Below, piece by piece: positions 9,027 through 17,079 of a stretch of 64,000 nt of DNA. The notes under the pieces were generated by a model. It searched no databases, was not told where the DNA came from, and worked only from the letters and a program-made list of their open reading frames with translations. The position numbers and the translations under genes were made by a program. Source of the DNA: JBBPYC01 sp038200275. Lineage in GTDB: Bacteria > Pseudomonadota > Gammaproteobacteria > Burkholderiales > Burkholderiaceae_C. How positions within the stretch are numbered: the stretch's first letter is position 1; the number at the start of each line of letters is the position of its first letter. The stretch covers positions 1 through 64,000 of the forward strand of contig JBBPYC010000098.1 in assembly GCA_038200275.1 (NCBI GenBank), read 5' to 3'.

Positions 9027-9923
9027 ATGCCAGCTCTCTCCACCATCCTGATCGACGGCCTGACCTACGCGTCATGGCTGTTCATCGTTGCACTCGGGCT
9101 CACGCTGGTGTTCGGCGTGCTCAAGATCCTGAACATCGCGCATGGCAGCTTTTACGCACTGGGTGCGTACGCGTCGGCCAGCTTCGTCGGCTGGGCCACG
9201 AGCATGAAATGGGCGCCCGGTTACACGCTGATCGCGATGTTGCTGGCCGCGGTTGCCGTGGCAGCAATCATCGCTCCGCTGACCGAGCGCGGGCTGCTGC
9301 GCTTCTTCTATGGCCGCGATGAAGTGCTGCTGGTGCTGGTCACCTACGCCATGTTCCTCATCCTCGAAGACGTGACCAAGCTGATCTGGGGCGCGAACCC
9401 CTACTACGTGTTTGAGCCGTACGGACTGTTCGGCAATGTCGATGTGGGTGTGCAGACTTATGTCGGCTACGACTTCGCGCTGATGGCGCTGGCGATCGTC
9501 GTCGGCATCGCGGTGTGGTGGGGGTTAAACCGTACGCGCCAAGGCAAGATCGTCCTTGCTGTGATCCACAGTCCGGAGATCGCCTCCAGCATGGGCGTCA
9601 ATGTGTCCAGGGTCTACATGGTCGCGTTTTCCATCGGCATCTTTCTGGCTGCGCTTGGCGGCGCGTTCACGGCGCCAATGATCTCGGTGCAGCCGGGCAT
9701 ATCGGTGGGCGTCGTGATCGTCTCGTTCGCGGTGGTCATCATCGGCGGGCTCGGCAGCATCGAAGGCGCGGCAATCGGTGCGTTGATCGTCGGGCTGGCG
9801 CGGTCGCTTGCGGTACACATCGCGCCAGTGGCCGAGCTGTTTTCGATCTACGTCGTGATGGTGATCGTGCTGATGTTCCGGCCGGAAGGGCTGTTCCAGC
9901 GCGTACAGGCACGCAAGATATGA
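9027..9923 (+). CDS. Liv-type ABC permease, LivH family (system 2)
   Basis: A 298-residue permease. The ATG at 9027 is preferred because the family N-terminus (MPALSTILIDGLTYASWLFI) begins there, while upstream in-frame starts add Arg/Pro-rich sequence. LivH landmarks are GLTLVFGVLKILNIAHGSFYALGAYASA and VVIIGGLGSIEGAAIGALIVGLARS. It lies 66 bases after the binding-protein gene and before the LivM-type gene. Confidence 0.92.
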   Translation: MPALSTILIDGLTYASWLFIVALGLTLVFGVLKILNIAHGSFYALGAYASASFVGWATSMKWAPGYTLIAMLLAAVAVAAIIAPLTERGLLRFFYGRDEVLLVLVTYAMFLILEDVTKLIWGANPYYVFEPYGLFGNVDVGVQTYVGYDFALMALAIVVGIAVWWGLNRTRQGKIVLAVIHSPEIASSMGVNVSRVYMVAFSIGIFLAALGGAFTAPMISVQPGISVGVVIVSFAVVIIGGLGSIEGAAIGALIVGLARSLAVHIAPVAELFSIYVVMVIVLMFRPEGLFQRVQARKI

Positions 9924-9972
9924 GCGGGTCAATAAAAAGTCGGGTGAACCTGATGAATGTGCCTTGCGCCTC

Positions 9973-10962
9973 ATGTCGGCCGTGATCGAGCCTGCGCGTG
10001 AGTCTGTGCCGGCGGTGGCCGCCCCAGCCAGTCCTTTGCGCAGCGTCGCGCTGGCTGTGGTGGCCTGCATCGTGCTGATTGCAGCTGGTATCTATATGCC
10101 GCGCTGGCTGACGTTCCTGCTCACGATGGCGGCAGCCAATGGGCTGGTCTCGCTTGGCATTGTCGGTCTCATGCGTGGCGGCGTGGTGCCGTTTGGCCAG
10201 GGCATGATGTTCGCAGTGGGCGGCTATGCGGCGGCGCTGGCATACAACCATCTGGGCTTGTCGGACGCTGTGTTGCTGCCCGTGCTCGGCGGAATCACCG
10301 CAGCGGTGGTTGCAGCGCCGTTCGCCCCGCTGCTGTCGCGTTACCGCGGCATCTTCTTCGCGATGCTGACCTTGGCATTGTCAATGGTGACTTACGGCCT
10401 GTTGGTCAAGGTCGATTGGATGGGCGGTTCGGACGGCTTCAACATGGGGCGCCCCACCCTGTTTGGACAAGAGTTGGCCGATGGCAGCGTGGTTTACACG
10501 CTTTATGTGATCACCGTGGTGCTCGCCACCGTGATCTCGTTGCTTGCACGCACGTACTTCGACAGCACGCGTGGGCTTGTTACCCTTGCTGTGAAAGACA
10601 ACGAGTTGCGCGTTGAGTACCTGGGCGGCTCGGTGCGCCAGGCGATGTCAATCAACTTTATCTTGGCAGGATTTTGCGGCGGCGTTGGCGGCTCATTGGC
10701 CGTGATGGCGTTGGGCCACATCGAGCCGAACTTCAGCTTCTGGACGACGTCCGGCGAGTTTGTGTTCGTGGCCATCCTGGCCGGCTGGCAAAGCGTGGCG
10801 GCGGTGTTTGTTGCCAGCACGGTGCTGGAAGTGGTGCGGTCCTTTTCAAGCGCCTACTTTCCGAACACCTGGCAGCTTGTGCTCGGCGTATTCCTGCTGC
10901 TCGTGATCCGCTTTCTGCCGAATGGCATCGGATCGCTCTGGATGGGACGTGGCAGACGATGA
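9973..10962 (+). CDS. Liv-type ABC permease, LivM family (system 2)
   Basis: A 329-residue permease from the ATG at 9973; a TTG nine bases upstream is also possible. Membrane segments start after a short soluble N-terminus. Family landmarks are SLGIVGLMRGGVVPFGQGMMFAVGGYA, GGSDGFNMG and LAVKDNELRVEYLGG. Its TGA overlaps the ATG of the next ATPase gene (ATGA), implying coupled translation. Confidence 0.92.
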   Translation: MSAVIEPARESVPAVAAPASPLRSVALAVVACIVLIAAGIYMPRWLTFLLTMAAANGLVSLGIVGLMRGGVVPFGQGMMFAVGGYAAALAYNHLGLSDAVLLPVLGGITAAVVAAPFAPLLSRYRGIFFAMLTLALSMVTYGLLVKVDWMGGSDGFNMGRPTLFGQELADGSVVYTLYVITVVLATVISLLARTYFDSTRGLVTLAVKDNELRVEYLGGSVRQAMSINFILAGFCGGVGGSLAVMALGHIEPNFSFWTTSGEFVFVAILAGWQSVAAVFVASTVLEVVRSFSSAYFPNTWQLVLGVFLLLVIRFLPNGIGSLWMGRGRR

Positions 10963-11726
10963 CACCGCCATTATTGGAAGCGAAAGGCATCGAAAAGCGA
11001 TTCGGCGCGGTCGTCGCTGCAGACAACTTGGAGGTGTCGATCGGCACCGGCGAACGCGTCAGCTTGATCGGCAGCAACGGCGCGGGCAAGACCACATTCG
11101 TCAACATGATCACTGGCTACCTGAAGCCGGACCGTGGCCGCATCACATTGGCTGGGCGTGACATCACACCGCTGGCACCGCGCACGATCACGCGGCTCGG
11201 TGTGGCACGGTCGTTCCAGATCCCGCAGTTGCACGGCGAGCTGTCCGTGCTGGAAAACATGCTGGTCGCCAACGCTTGTCATGATCAGCGCCTGAGCTTC
11301 TGGCAGCCTGCGCGCCGGTCCCAGGCGGTCGATCGTGCACACACCCTGCTTCAACGCTTCCGGCTGGGCGATCAGGCTGAGCGCCGCGTGGCCGAATTGC
11401 CCGGCGGCGTGCGCAAGCTGCTAGACATCGCAATGGCGCTGACCGCGGCGCCCAAGCTATTGCTGCTCGATGAGCCGACCAGCGGTGTATCAGCCGATGA
11501 GAAGTTTCCGATGATGCAGACCATCATGGATGCGCTGCGTGAAGAGGCCGACACCACGGTCTTGTTTGTCGAGCACGACATGGACATCGTGGAACGCTAT
11601 TCAAGCCGCGTGATCGCGTTCTATGCGGGCCGCATCATCGCCGACGATGTGCCAGACGTGGCGCTTGCAACCGACGACGTACGACGCTATGTGACGGGCG
11701 AGTTGCTGCAGAAGGCACAGGCGTGA
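10959..11726 (+). CDS. Liv-type ABC ATPase, LivG family (system 2)
   Basis: A 255-residue ATPase beginning at the ATG that overlaps the livM stop. Walker A is GSNGAGKTT and Walker B is LLLLDEPTSGVS, with H-loop FVEHDMDIV. The ABC signature reads LPGGVRKLLDIAMAL: the usual LSGGQ or LSHGEQ Ser is Pro, and Gln is Val. That is unusual at a motif that contacts ATP gamma-phosphate, but the rest of the fold is intact and the gene is in a complete operon, so it is probably functional. Confidence 0.9.
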   Translation: MTPPLLEAKGIEKRFGAVVAADNLEVSIGTGERVSLIGSNGAGKTTFVNMITGYLKPDRGRITLAGRDITPLAPRTITRLGVARSFQIPQLHGELSVLENMLVANACHDQRLSFWQPARRSQAVDRAHTLLQRFRLGDQAERRVAELPGGVRKLLDIAMALTAAPKLLLLDEPTSGVSADEKFPMMQTIMDALREEADTTVLFVEHDMDIVERYSSRVIAFYAGRIIADDVPDVALATDDVRRYVTGELLQKAQA

Positions 11727-11745
11727 TCATCGGGGTGACTGCATC

Positions 11746-12405
11746 ATGCTGAAGATCGACGACCTGCACGTCGCGATCCAGTCGGTCGTTGCGCTTCGTG
11801 GCCTGTCGCTCAGCGTCGAGGACGGCACGATGGTTGGCTTGGTCGGCCGCAACGGCGCCGGCAAGACCACGTTGATGCGTTCCGTGATGGGCCACCTGAA
11901 GCCAATTCAGGGCCGCATCGAATTCAATGGTCAGGACCTGGGCGCCCTGCCGCAGCATGCACGCGCGGGGCTGGGCATTGGCTACATGCCGGAGGACCGC
12001 GGCCTGGTGCCCGAGTTGACTGTCGAAGAAAACATCCTGGTGCCGGTCTGGGTCAACAAGAGCCTCAATCAAACCGAACGGCTTGAGCTGGTGTATTCGG
12101 TGCTGCCCGAATTGACCGAAATGCGCAGCCGCCGTGCGCTGCTGTTGTCCGGCGGTCAGCAAAAGCTCGTTGCATTGGCGCGCGCGCTGGCGGTCGGGAC
12201 GCGGCTGCTGCTGCTCGATGAACCGTTCGAAGGCGTCGCGCCGGCGTTGTCGATGCGGCTTGGCGAGGTGATCGCGGGCTTGAAGGGTACGGCAGTGTCC
12301 GTGCTGATCGCGCAGAGTGATCTGAACCACTCGCGCCGTTTGGTTGATGCCGAGTTCGTGATCGAACGCGGCGCCAACGTCGCCGCCGATGCGGCTGTCG
12401 GATGA
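11746..12405 (+). CDS. Liv-type ABC ATPase, LivF family (system 2)
   Basis: A 219-residue ATPase with Walker A GRNGAGKTT, signature LSGGQQKLVALARAL and Walker B LLLLDEPFEGVAP. It is shorter than the system 1 LivF at the C-terminus. The D-loop/H-loop region reads LIAQSDLNHSRR instead of a canonical EHD switch, so the H-loop His is not in its usual context. Its 3' end comes 13 bases before the ligase start, and the frame of the ligase extends back into it. Confidence 0.88.
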   Translation: MLKIDDLHVAIQSVVALRGLSLSVEDGTMVGLVGRNGAGKTTLMRSVMGHLKPIQGRIEFNGQDLGALPQHARAGLGIGYMPEDRGLVPELTVEENILVPVWVNKSLNQTERLELVYSVLPELTEMRSRRALLLSGGQQKLVALARALAVGTRLLLLDEPFEGVAPALSMRLGEVIAGLKGTAVSVLIAQSDLNHSRRLVDAEFVIERGANVAADAAVG

Positions 12406-12418
12406 CGAAGGTAAGCAG

Positions 12419-14059
12419 ATGAATCACTGGGACGCTTTTGCGGTGCCGCCGATGCGCTACGAGGCGCAGCACGGCGACCGCGTGGTGCGCTGCTTCACAA
12501 GTCGCCCCGAGGGCTTGTATGCGATGTTTGTGGCGGCACTTCTTCGCAGCCCACAAGGCGAAGCACTGGTCTGCGAAGGCCGACGCTGGACATACGCCGA
12601 TTGCGACGTTGCGGTTGGCAGTCTGGCTGCGCGGCTGGCCGCGCACGGCGTGCAGCACGGCGAACGGGCCATCCTGTGGATTGGCAACCGGCCGGAATTC
12701 GTGATCGCCCTGCTCGCGCTGCAGCGCATTGGCGCGATCGCGGTGCCGGTCGGCATTCGGGAGCAACGCCCTGGCTTGGCCTACATCGCGCAGCAATGCG
12801 GCGCGGTGGCGATCCTTGTCGATGCGGAACTGGTCCAGCGCCTGCCGGATCCAGCTGAGGCGCCGCAGCTGCGCTTGCGGCTTACGGTTGACGAGACACC
12901 CGACGGCGTATCGATGCGCGGGTTGCTGGATAGAGATGGAGGGGATCGTGGGACGGCTCCGCCGCCAGTCGTTTGTGACGAACACGGAACGGCTGTCATC
13001 CTCTACACATCGGGCACCACCGGCAACCCCAAGGGTGCGATGCTCACGCAGTCGAACATCGTGCATTCGGCGCTGCACTACCAAGCCTGCATGCGGCTGG
13101 AAGCTTCCGACCGGTCGGCGCTGGCGGTGCCGGCCAGCCATGTGACGGGCCTGATCGCGGTAATCGCAGCGATGCTGCAGGTTGGCGGCACCACCGTGAT
13201 CGTGCCGGCGTTCAAGGCCGAGTCGTTCATCGCGCTGCTTGCGGCCGAGCGGGTTTCACACACCCTGATGGTGCCCGCCATGTATCAGTTGTGCCTGCTG
13301 CACCCAAGTTTTGCGCACGCTGACCTGAACGCTTGGCGCACTGGCGGCTACGGGGGTGCGCCGATGCCGGTCGCGACCATTGATGCGCTGACCACCCGGC
13401 TACCACAGCTCACCTTGATCAACGCCTACGGCGCGACCGAGACAACCTCGCCCGCCACCATGATCCCGGCCGGCCTCACGCGCGAGCATGCCGACAGCGT
13501 CGGCGTGGCGCTGCCGGCGACCGACATCCGTGTAATGGACGAGAACGGCCGTGAGCTGCCACCCGGTGAGACCGGTGAGCTCTGGGTCGGCGGGCCGATG
13601 GTGGTGCCCGGGTATTGGGGCAACCCACAAGCCACCGCGGCGTCATTCACCGCCGGCTACTGGCATTCAGGCGACTTGGGCTCGGTCGATGCAGCCGGCT
13701 TCGTGCGGCTGTTCGACCGCAAGAAGGACATGCTGAACCGCGGCGGCTACAAGGTCTATTCGGTCGAAGTCGAGAACGTGCTGATGGCATGGCCCGGCAT
13801 GGTCGAAGCGGCTGTGCTGGGACGCCCCTGCCCGGTGCTCGGTGAGCGGGTGCATGCGGTGCTGCACGCAGGGCCTGAATGCAGCCGCGATGCCACTGCG
13901 TTGCAGGCGTTCTGTGCCGCACGGCTGGCTGACTACAAGGTGCCGGAAACCTTTGGATGGTCGGACCAGCCGCTGCCGCGCAATGCGAACGGCAAGGTCA
14001 TGAAGCGGGTACTGAAGCAGGCACTGCAGGACACGCCCGCGCCGGCTGCGGCGCGTTGA
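12419..14059 (+). CDS. AMP-dependent acyl-CoA synthetase/ligase
   Basis: A 546-residue adenylate-forming enzyme. The ATG at 12419 (MNHWDAFAV) is chosen over an upstream in-frame ATG inside livF. The P-loop-like motif is VILYTSGTTGNPKGAML, the A5 motif is NAYGATETTSP, the A7 region is YWHSGDLGSVDAAGFVRLFDRKKDM, and the A10 lysine is in LPRNANGKVMKR. Such enzymes activate fatty, aromatic or other carboxylic acids to CoA thioesters. It is the last gene of the second Liv operon, so the natural reading is CoA-trapping of the imported acid. The specific substrate cannot be read from the sequence. Confidence 0.88.
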   Translation: MNHWDAFAVPPMRYEAQHGDRVVRCFTSRPEGLYAMFVAALLRSPQGEALVCEGRRWTYADCDVAVGSLAARLAAHGVQHGERAILWIGNRPEFVIALLALQRIGAIAVPVGIREQRPGLAYIAQQCGAVAILVDAELVQRLPDPAEAPQLRLRLTVDETPDGVSMRGLLDRDGGDRGTAPPPVVCDEHGTAVILYTSGTTGNPKGAMLTQSNIVHSALHYQACMRLEASDRSALAVPASHVTGLIAVIAAMLQVGGTTVIVPAFKAESFIALLAAERVSHTLMVPAMYQLCLLHPSFAHADLNAWRTGGYGGAPMPVATIDALTTRLPQLTLINAYGATETTSPATMIPAGLTREHADSVGVALPATDIRVMDENGRELPPGETGELWVGGPMVVPGYWGNPQATAASFTAGYWHSGDLGSVDAAGFVRLFDRKKDMLNRGGYKVYSVEVENVLMAWPGMVEAAVLGRPCPVLGERVHAVLHAGPECSRDATALQAFCAARLADYKVPETFGWSDQPLPRNANGKVMKRVLKQALQDTPAPAAAR

Positions 14060-14234
14060 CCACGATTGCATCGGGGTGTGCAGTATCGAGGGTTTACCCG
14101 CGCCTTCGGCATGACGATTCGGGTTGCAGCCAAAGCAATCACAGGCGACTCAGGATAATCAAACATGTGGTCTGGCTCCGGCCGGGCCCACCTCGACGGC
14201 CTGGGGTCGCCTGAGCCTTCAACTGCTCCGTCAC

Positions 14235-15689
14235 ATGTTCGATCTAGACGCGCTGATGCTGGCCCGAATTCAGTTCGGGTTCACGATCGCCTTTCACATC
14301 ATCTTTCCGGCGCTGACCATCGGCATGGCGAGCTACCTCGCGGTGCTCGAAGGCTTGTGGCTGGTCAAGAAGCAGACGCATTACCGCGACCTTTATCACT
14401 TCTGGTCCAAGGCGTTCGCGGTCTGCTTTGGCATGGGCGTGGTGTCGGGGCTCGTGATGGCTTACCAATTCGGCACCAACTGGAGCGGGTTTTCAACGTT
14501 TGCCGGTGGCGTGACGGGGCCGCTGCTTGCGTATGAGGTGCTGACCGCGTTCTTCCTGGAAGCCGGCTTCCTCGGCGTAATGCTGTTCGGCTGGAAGAAA
14601 GTTGGCCCCGGCATCCACTTCGCATCGACCATCATGGTGGCGCTCGGCACCCTGATCTCGATGACCTGGATCCTCGCATCGAACAGCTGGATGCACACCC
14701 CAGCAGGCTACGAGATCATCGACGGGCGCGTGGTGCCGACGGACTGGATCGCGGTGATTTTCAACCCCTCGTTTCCGTACCGGCTCACGCATATGGGCGT
14801 GGCGGCTTTCCTATCCACCGCGCTCGTGGTCGGCGCCACCGGCGCCTGGCACTTGCTGCGCGGCGACCGTACCCCTGCCACGCGCACCATGACGTCGATG
14901 GCGCTGTGGATGCTGCTGATCGTTGCGCCGATCCAGGCGGTGATCGGCGACTTCCACGGCCTGAACACGCTCGAGCATCAGCCCGCAAAAATTGCTGCGC
15001 TCGAAGGGCATTGGGAGAACGAGAAAGAGCCCGGTGCCGGTGTTCCGTTGACCTTGTTCGGCTGGCCGGACATGGACGCCGAAGAAACCCGCTTCGCGCT
15101 CAAGATACCGCATCTGGGCAGTCTGATCCTGACGCACACCTGGGATGGTCAGTTCAAAGGGTTGAAGGAGTTCGCGCGCGAAGACCGGCCGAACTCGACC
15201 GTGATCTTCTGGTCGTTCCGCATCATGGTCGGGCTGGGCTTCATGATGATCGGGTTGGGCCTGTGGGCGGCCTGGGCACGCTGGCGGGGCAAGTTGTACC
15301 AACTGCGGCCGCTGTTGTGGGCGACCGTCGCCATGGGACCAGCCGGGCTGATCGCCATTCTGGCCGGCTGGATCACCACCGAGGTCGGTCGCCAGCCGTG
15401 GGTTGTATACGGCGTGATGCGCACGGCCGATGCGGTGTCGGCGCACAGCGCAACGCAGCTTGCGATCACGTTGTCGTTGTTCATCGTGGTCTACCTTGTG
15501 GTGTTCGGCGCCGGCACGTATTACGTGTTGCGACTGCTTGCAGCCGGGCCGACGCCAGTGGACACATCCGGGCCGACCGAAGGCGGCCCGGGCGAGGCGC
15601 GTACGCCGTCGCGGCCACTGTCGGCAGCGCCCGATCCGGTCGAGGAAGGTTCGGCACCGCTCGGCGGGCGTTTCCAGTCACAAGGTTAG
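14235..15689 (+). CDS. cydA: Cytochrome bd-type quinol oxidase subunit I (cyanide-insensitive type)
   Basis: A 484-residue membrane protein. The ATG at 14235 starts MFDLDALMLARIQFGFTIAFHIIFP, the invariant CydA N-terminus with the haem-ligand His. The GRQPWVVYGVMRTADAV motif is present. The region around TRFALKIPHLGSLILTHTWDG is followed directly by the next helix, so the Q-loop is short, as in the cyanide-insensitive oxidases (CIO). With CydB it oxidises quinol and reduces oxygen in the inner membrane. The C-terminal tail (after about residue 440) is Pro/Gly-rich and variable. Confidence 0.95.
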   Translation: MFDLDALMLARIQFGFTIAFHIIFPALTIGMASYLAVLEGLWLVKKQTHYRDLYHFWSKAFAVCFGMGVVSGLVMAYQFGTNWSGFSTFAGGVTGPLLAYEVLTAFFLEAGFLGVMLFGWKKVGPGIHFASTIMVALGTLISMTWILASNSWMHTPAGYEIIDGRVVPTDWIAVIFNPSFPYRLTHMGVAAFLSTALVVGATGAWHLLRGDRTPATRTMTSMALWMLLIVAPIQAVIGDFHGLNTLEHQPAKIAALEGHWENEKEPGAGVPLTLFGWPDMDAEETRFALKIPHLGSLILTHTWDGQFKGLKEFAREDRPNSTVIFWSFRIMVGLGFMMIGLGLWAAWARWRGKLYQLRPLLWATVAMGPAGLIAILAGWITTEVGRQPWVVYGVMRTADAVSAHSATQLAITLSLFIVVYLVVFGAGTYYVLRLLAAGPTPVDTSGPTEGGPGEARTPSRPLSAAPDPVEEGSAPLGGRFQSQG

Positions 15690-15704
15690 GAAAGAGGCAC
15701 ATTC

Positions 15705-16718
15705 ATGGGCATCGACCTGCCGCTGATCTGGGCCATCATCATCCTGTTCGGGGTGATGATGTATGTGGTGATGGACGGGTTCGATCTGGGCATCGGCCTG
15801 CTCTACCCATTCTTTCCGGAAGACCACGACCGCGACGTGATGATGAACACGGTGGCGCCGATCTGGGATGGAAACGAAACCTGGCTGGTGCTCGGCGGCG
15901 CCGGGTTGCTGGCGGCGTTCCCGCTCGCGTATTCGGTGATCCTGTCGGCGTTCTACCTGCCGCTCACATTCATGCTGCTCGGGCTGATCTTTCGCGGGGT
16001 CGCGTTCGAGTTTCGGTTCAAGGCCAGCGAGCTGCGTCGGCATTGGTGGGACAAGGCGTTCATCGGCGGCTCGTTCATTGCAACGTTTTTCCAAGGCGTC
16101 GTGCTCGGTGGCTTCATCGACGGCATCAAGGTGGTGAACCGCAGTTTCGCGGGCGGCCCGCTCGACTGGCTGACGCCGTTCGGCGTGTTCACCGGTCTTG
16201 CGCTGGTGGTCGGGTACGCGCTGCTGGGTGCGACCTGGCTGATCATGAAGACCACCGGCCCGCTGCAGGTGAAGATGCGCCGGATCGGGCGTCCGCTCAC
16301 CCTGGCGCTGCTGGCTGTCGTATTCGTCATCAGCATCTGGACGCCGATCGCACACAGCGAGATCGCTGCGCGCTGGTTCGTGTTCCCGAACCTGCTGATC
16401 TTCTCCCCAGTGCCGGTGCTGGTCGGCATCACGGGCATCTCCCTATACCGCTCGCTCGGCCACACGCGCAAGGCCGAGGCCGGACCGTTCGGGCTTACCT
16501 TGTTGCTGGTGTTCCTTGCCTACAGCGGCTTAGGGATAAGCATCTGGCCGAACGTGATCCCGCCCGACATATCAATCTGGGCCGCGGCCGGGCCAGCGCA
16601 GAGTCAGGGCTTCGCGCTGGTTGGCGCGCTGCTGATCGTGCCGTTGATCCTCGCCTATACGGCCTGGAGCTATTACGTGTTTCGCGGCAAGGTCGACTCA
16701 TCCACCGGATATCACTGA
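15705..16718 (+). CDS. cydB: Cytochrome bd-type quinol oxidase subunit II
   Basis: A 337-residue partner of CydA, starting 15 bases after the cydA stop behind an AGGAAAGAGG ribosome binding region. Landmarks are MYVVMDGFDLGIGLLYPF, WDGNETWLVLGGAGLLAAFP and RGVAFEFRFKA, with about eight to nine membrane helices. A small DUF2474-like gene follows immediately. Confidence 0.95.
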   Translation: MGIDLPLIWAIIILFGVMMYVVMDGFDLGIGLLYPFFPEDHDRDVMMNTVAPIWDGNETWLVLGGAGLLAAFPLAYSVILSAFYLPLTFMLLGLIFRGVAFEFRFKASELRRHWWDKAFIGGSFIATFFQGVVLGGFIDGIKVVNRSFAGGPLDWLTPFGVFTGLALVVGYALLGATWLIMKTTGPLQVKMRRIGRPLTLALLAVVFVISIWTPIAHSEIAARWFVFPNLLIFSPVPVLVGITGISLYRSLGHTRKAEAGPFGLTLLLVFLAYSGLGISIWPNVIPPDISIWAAAGPAQSQGFALVGALLIVPLILAYTAWSYYVFRGKVDSSTGYH

Positions 16719-16730
16719 GCGAGCGCGCCC

Positions 16731-16898
16731 ATGGATGCCGATGTTGACCCCGACGCCCCGGCTGGCACTGACCAGCAACCGAACTGGTTCAAACGCATCG
16801 GCTGGCTGGTGCTGATCTGGGTCACAAGCGTAACGGCCCTGCTCGCCTTTGCGTTCGCCTTCAGAACCGTGATGGGATGGGTTGGACTCACGACATGA
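16731..16898 (+). CDS. DUF2474-type small membrane protein of bd oxidase operon
   Basis: A 55-residue protein. The first 18 residues are acidic and the rest (WFKRIGWLVLIWVTSVTALL onward) forms one membrane helix followed by FRTVMGWVGLTT. This pattern and its position 12 bases after cydB match DUF2474 peptides that accompany CIO-type oxidases, analogous to CydX in the canonical bd oxidase. The inferred role is stabilisation or assembly of the oxidase. Confidence 0.85.
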   Translation: MDADVDPDAPAGTDQQPNWFKRIGWLVLIWVTSVTALLAFAFAFRTVMGWVGLTT

Positions 16899-17079
16899 GG
16901 TGGGATGCTATCTCTTTAGTAGCTGAATCGGCTTGCTGGACCAGCGCAGCGGGCTGATTTCAATAAATTCGATCCGGCAACAGTCTGTGCAGCAATCGCC
17001 GCGCTTGTTCCGGGCGTTCTTGCGCGGCCCAGGCAAGGCAGAGGAATGCGTTGCATGGATTTGCTGTCCATGCCAAGGG

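Noticed and set aside
14906..16747. 613-codon plus-strand frame across cydA and cydB
   Set aside because: Different frame from two clear genes; Arg-rich translation without any family character.
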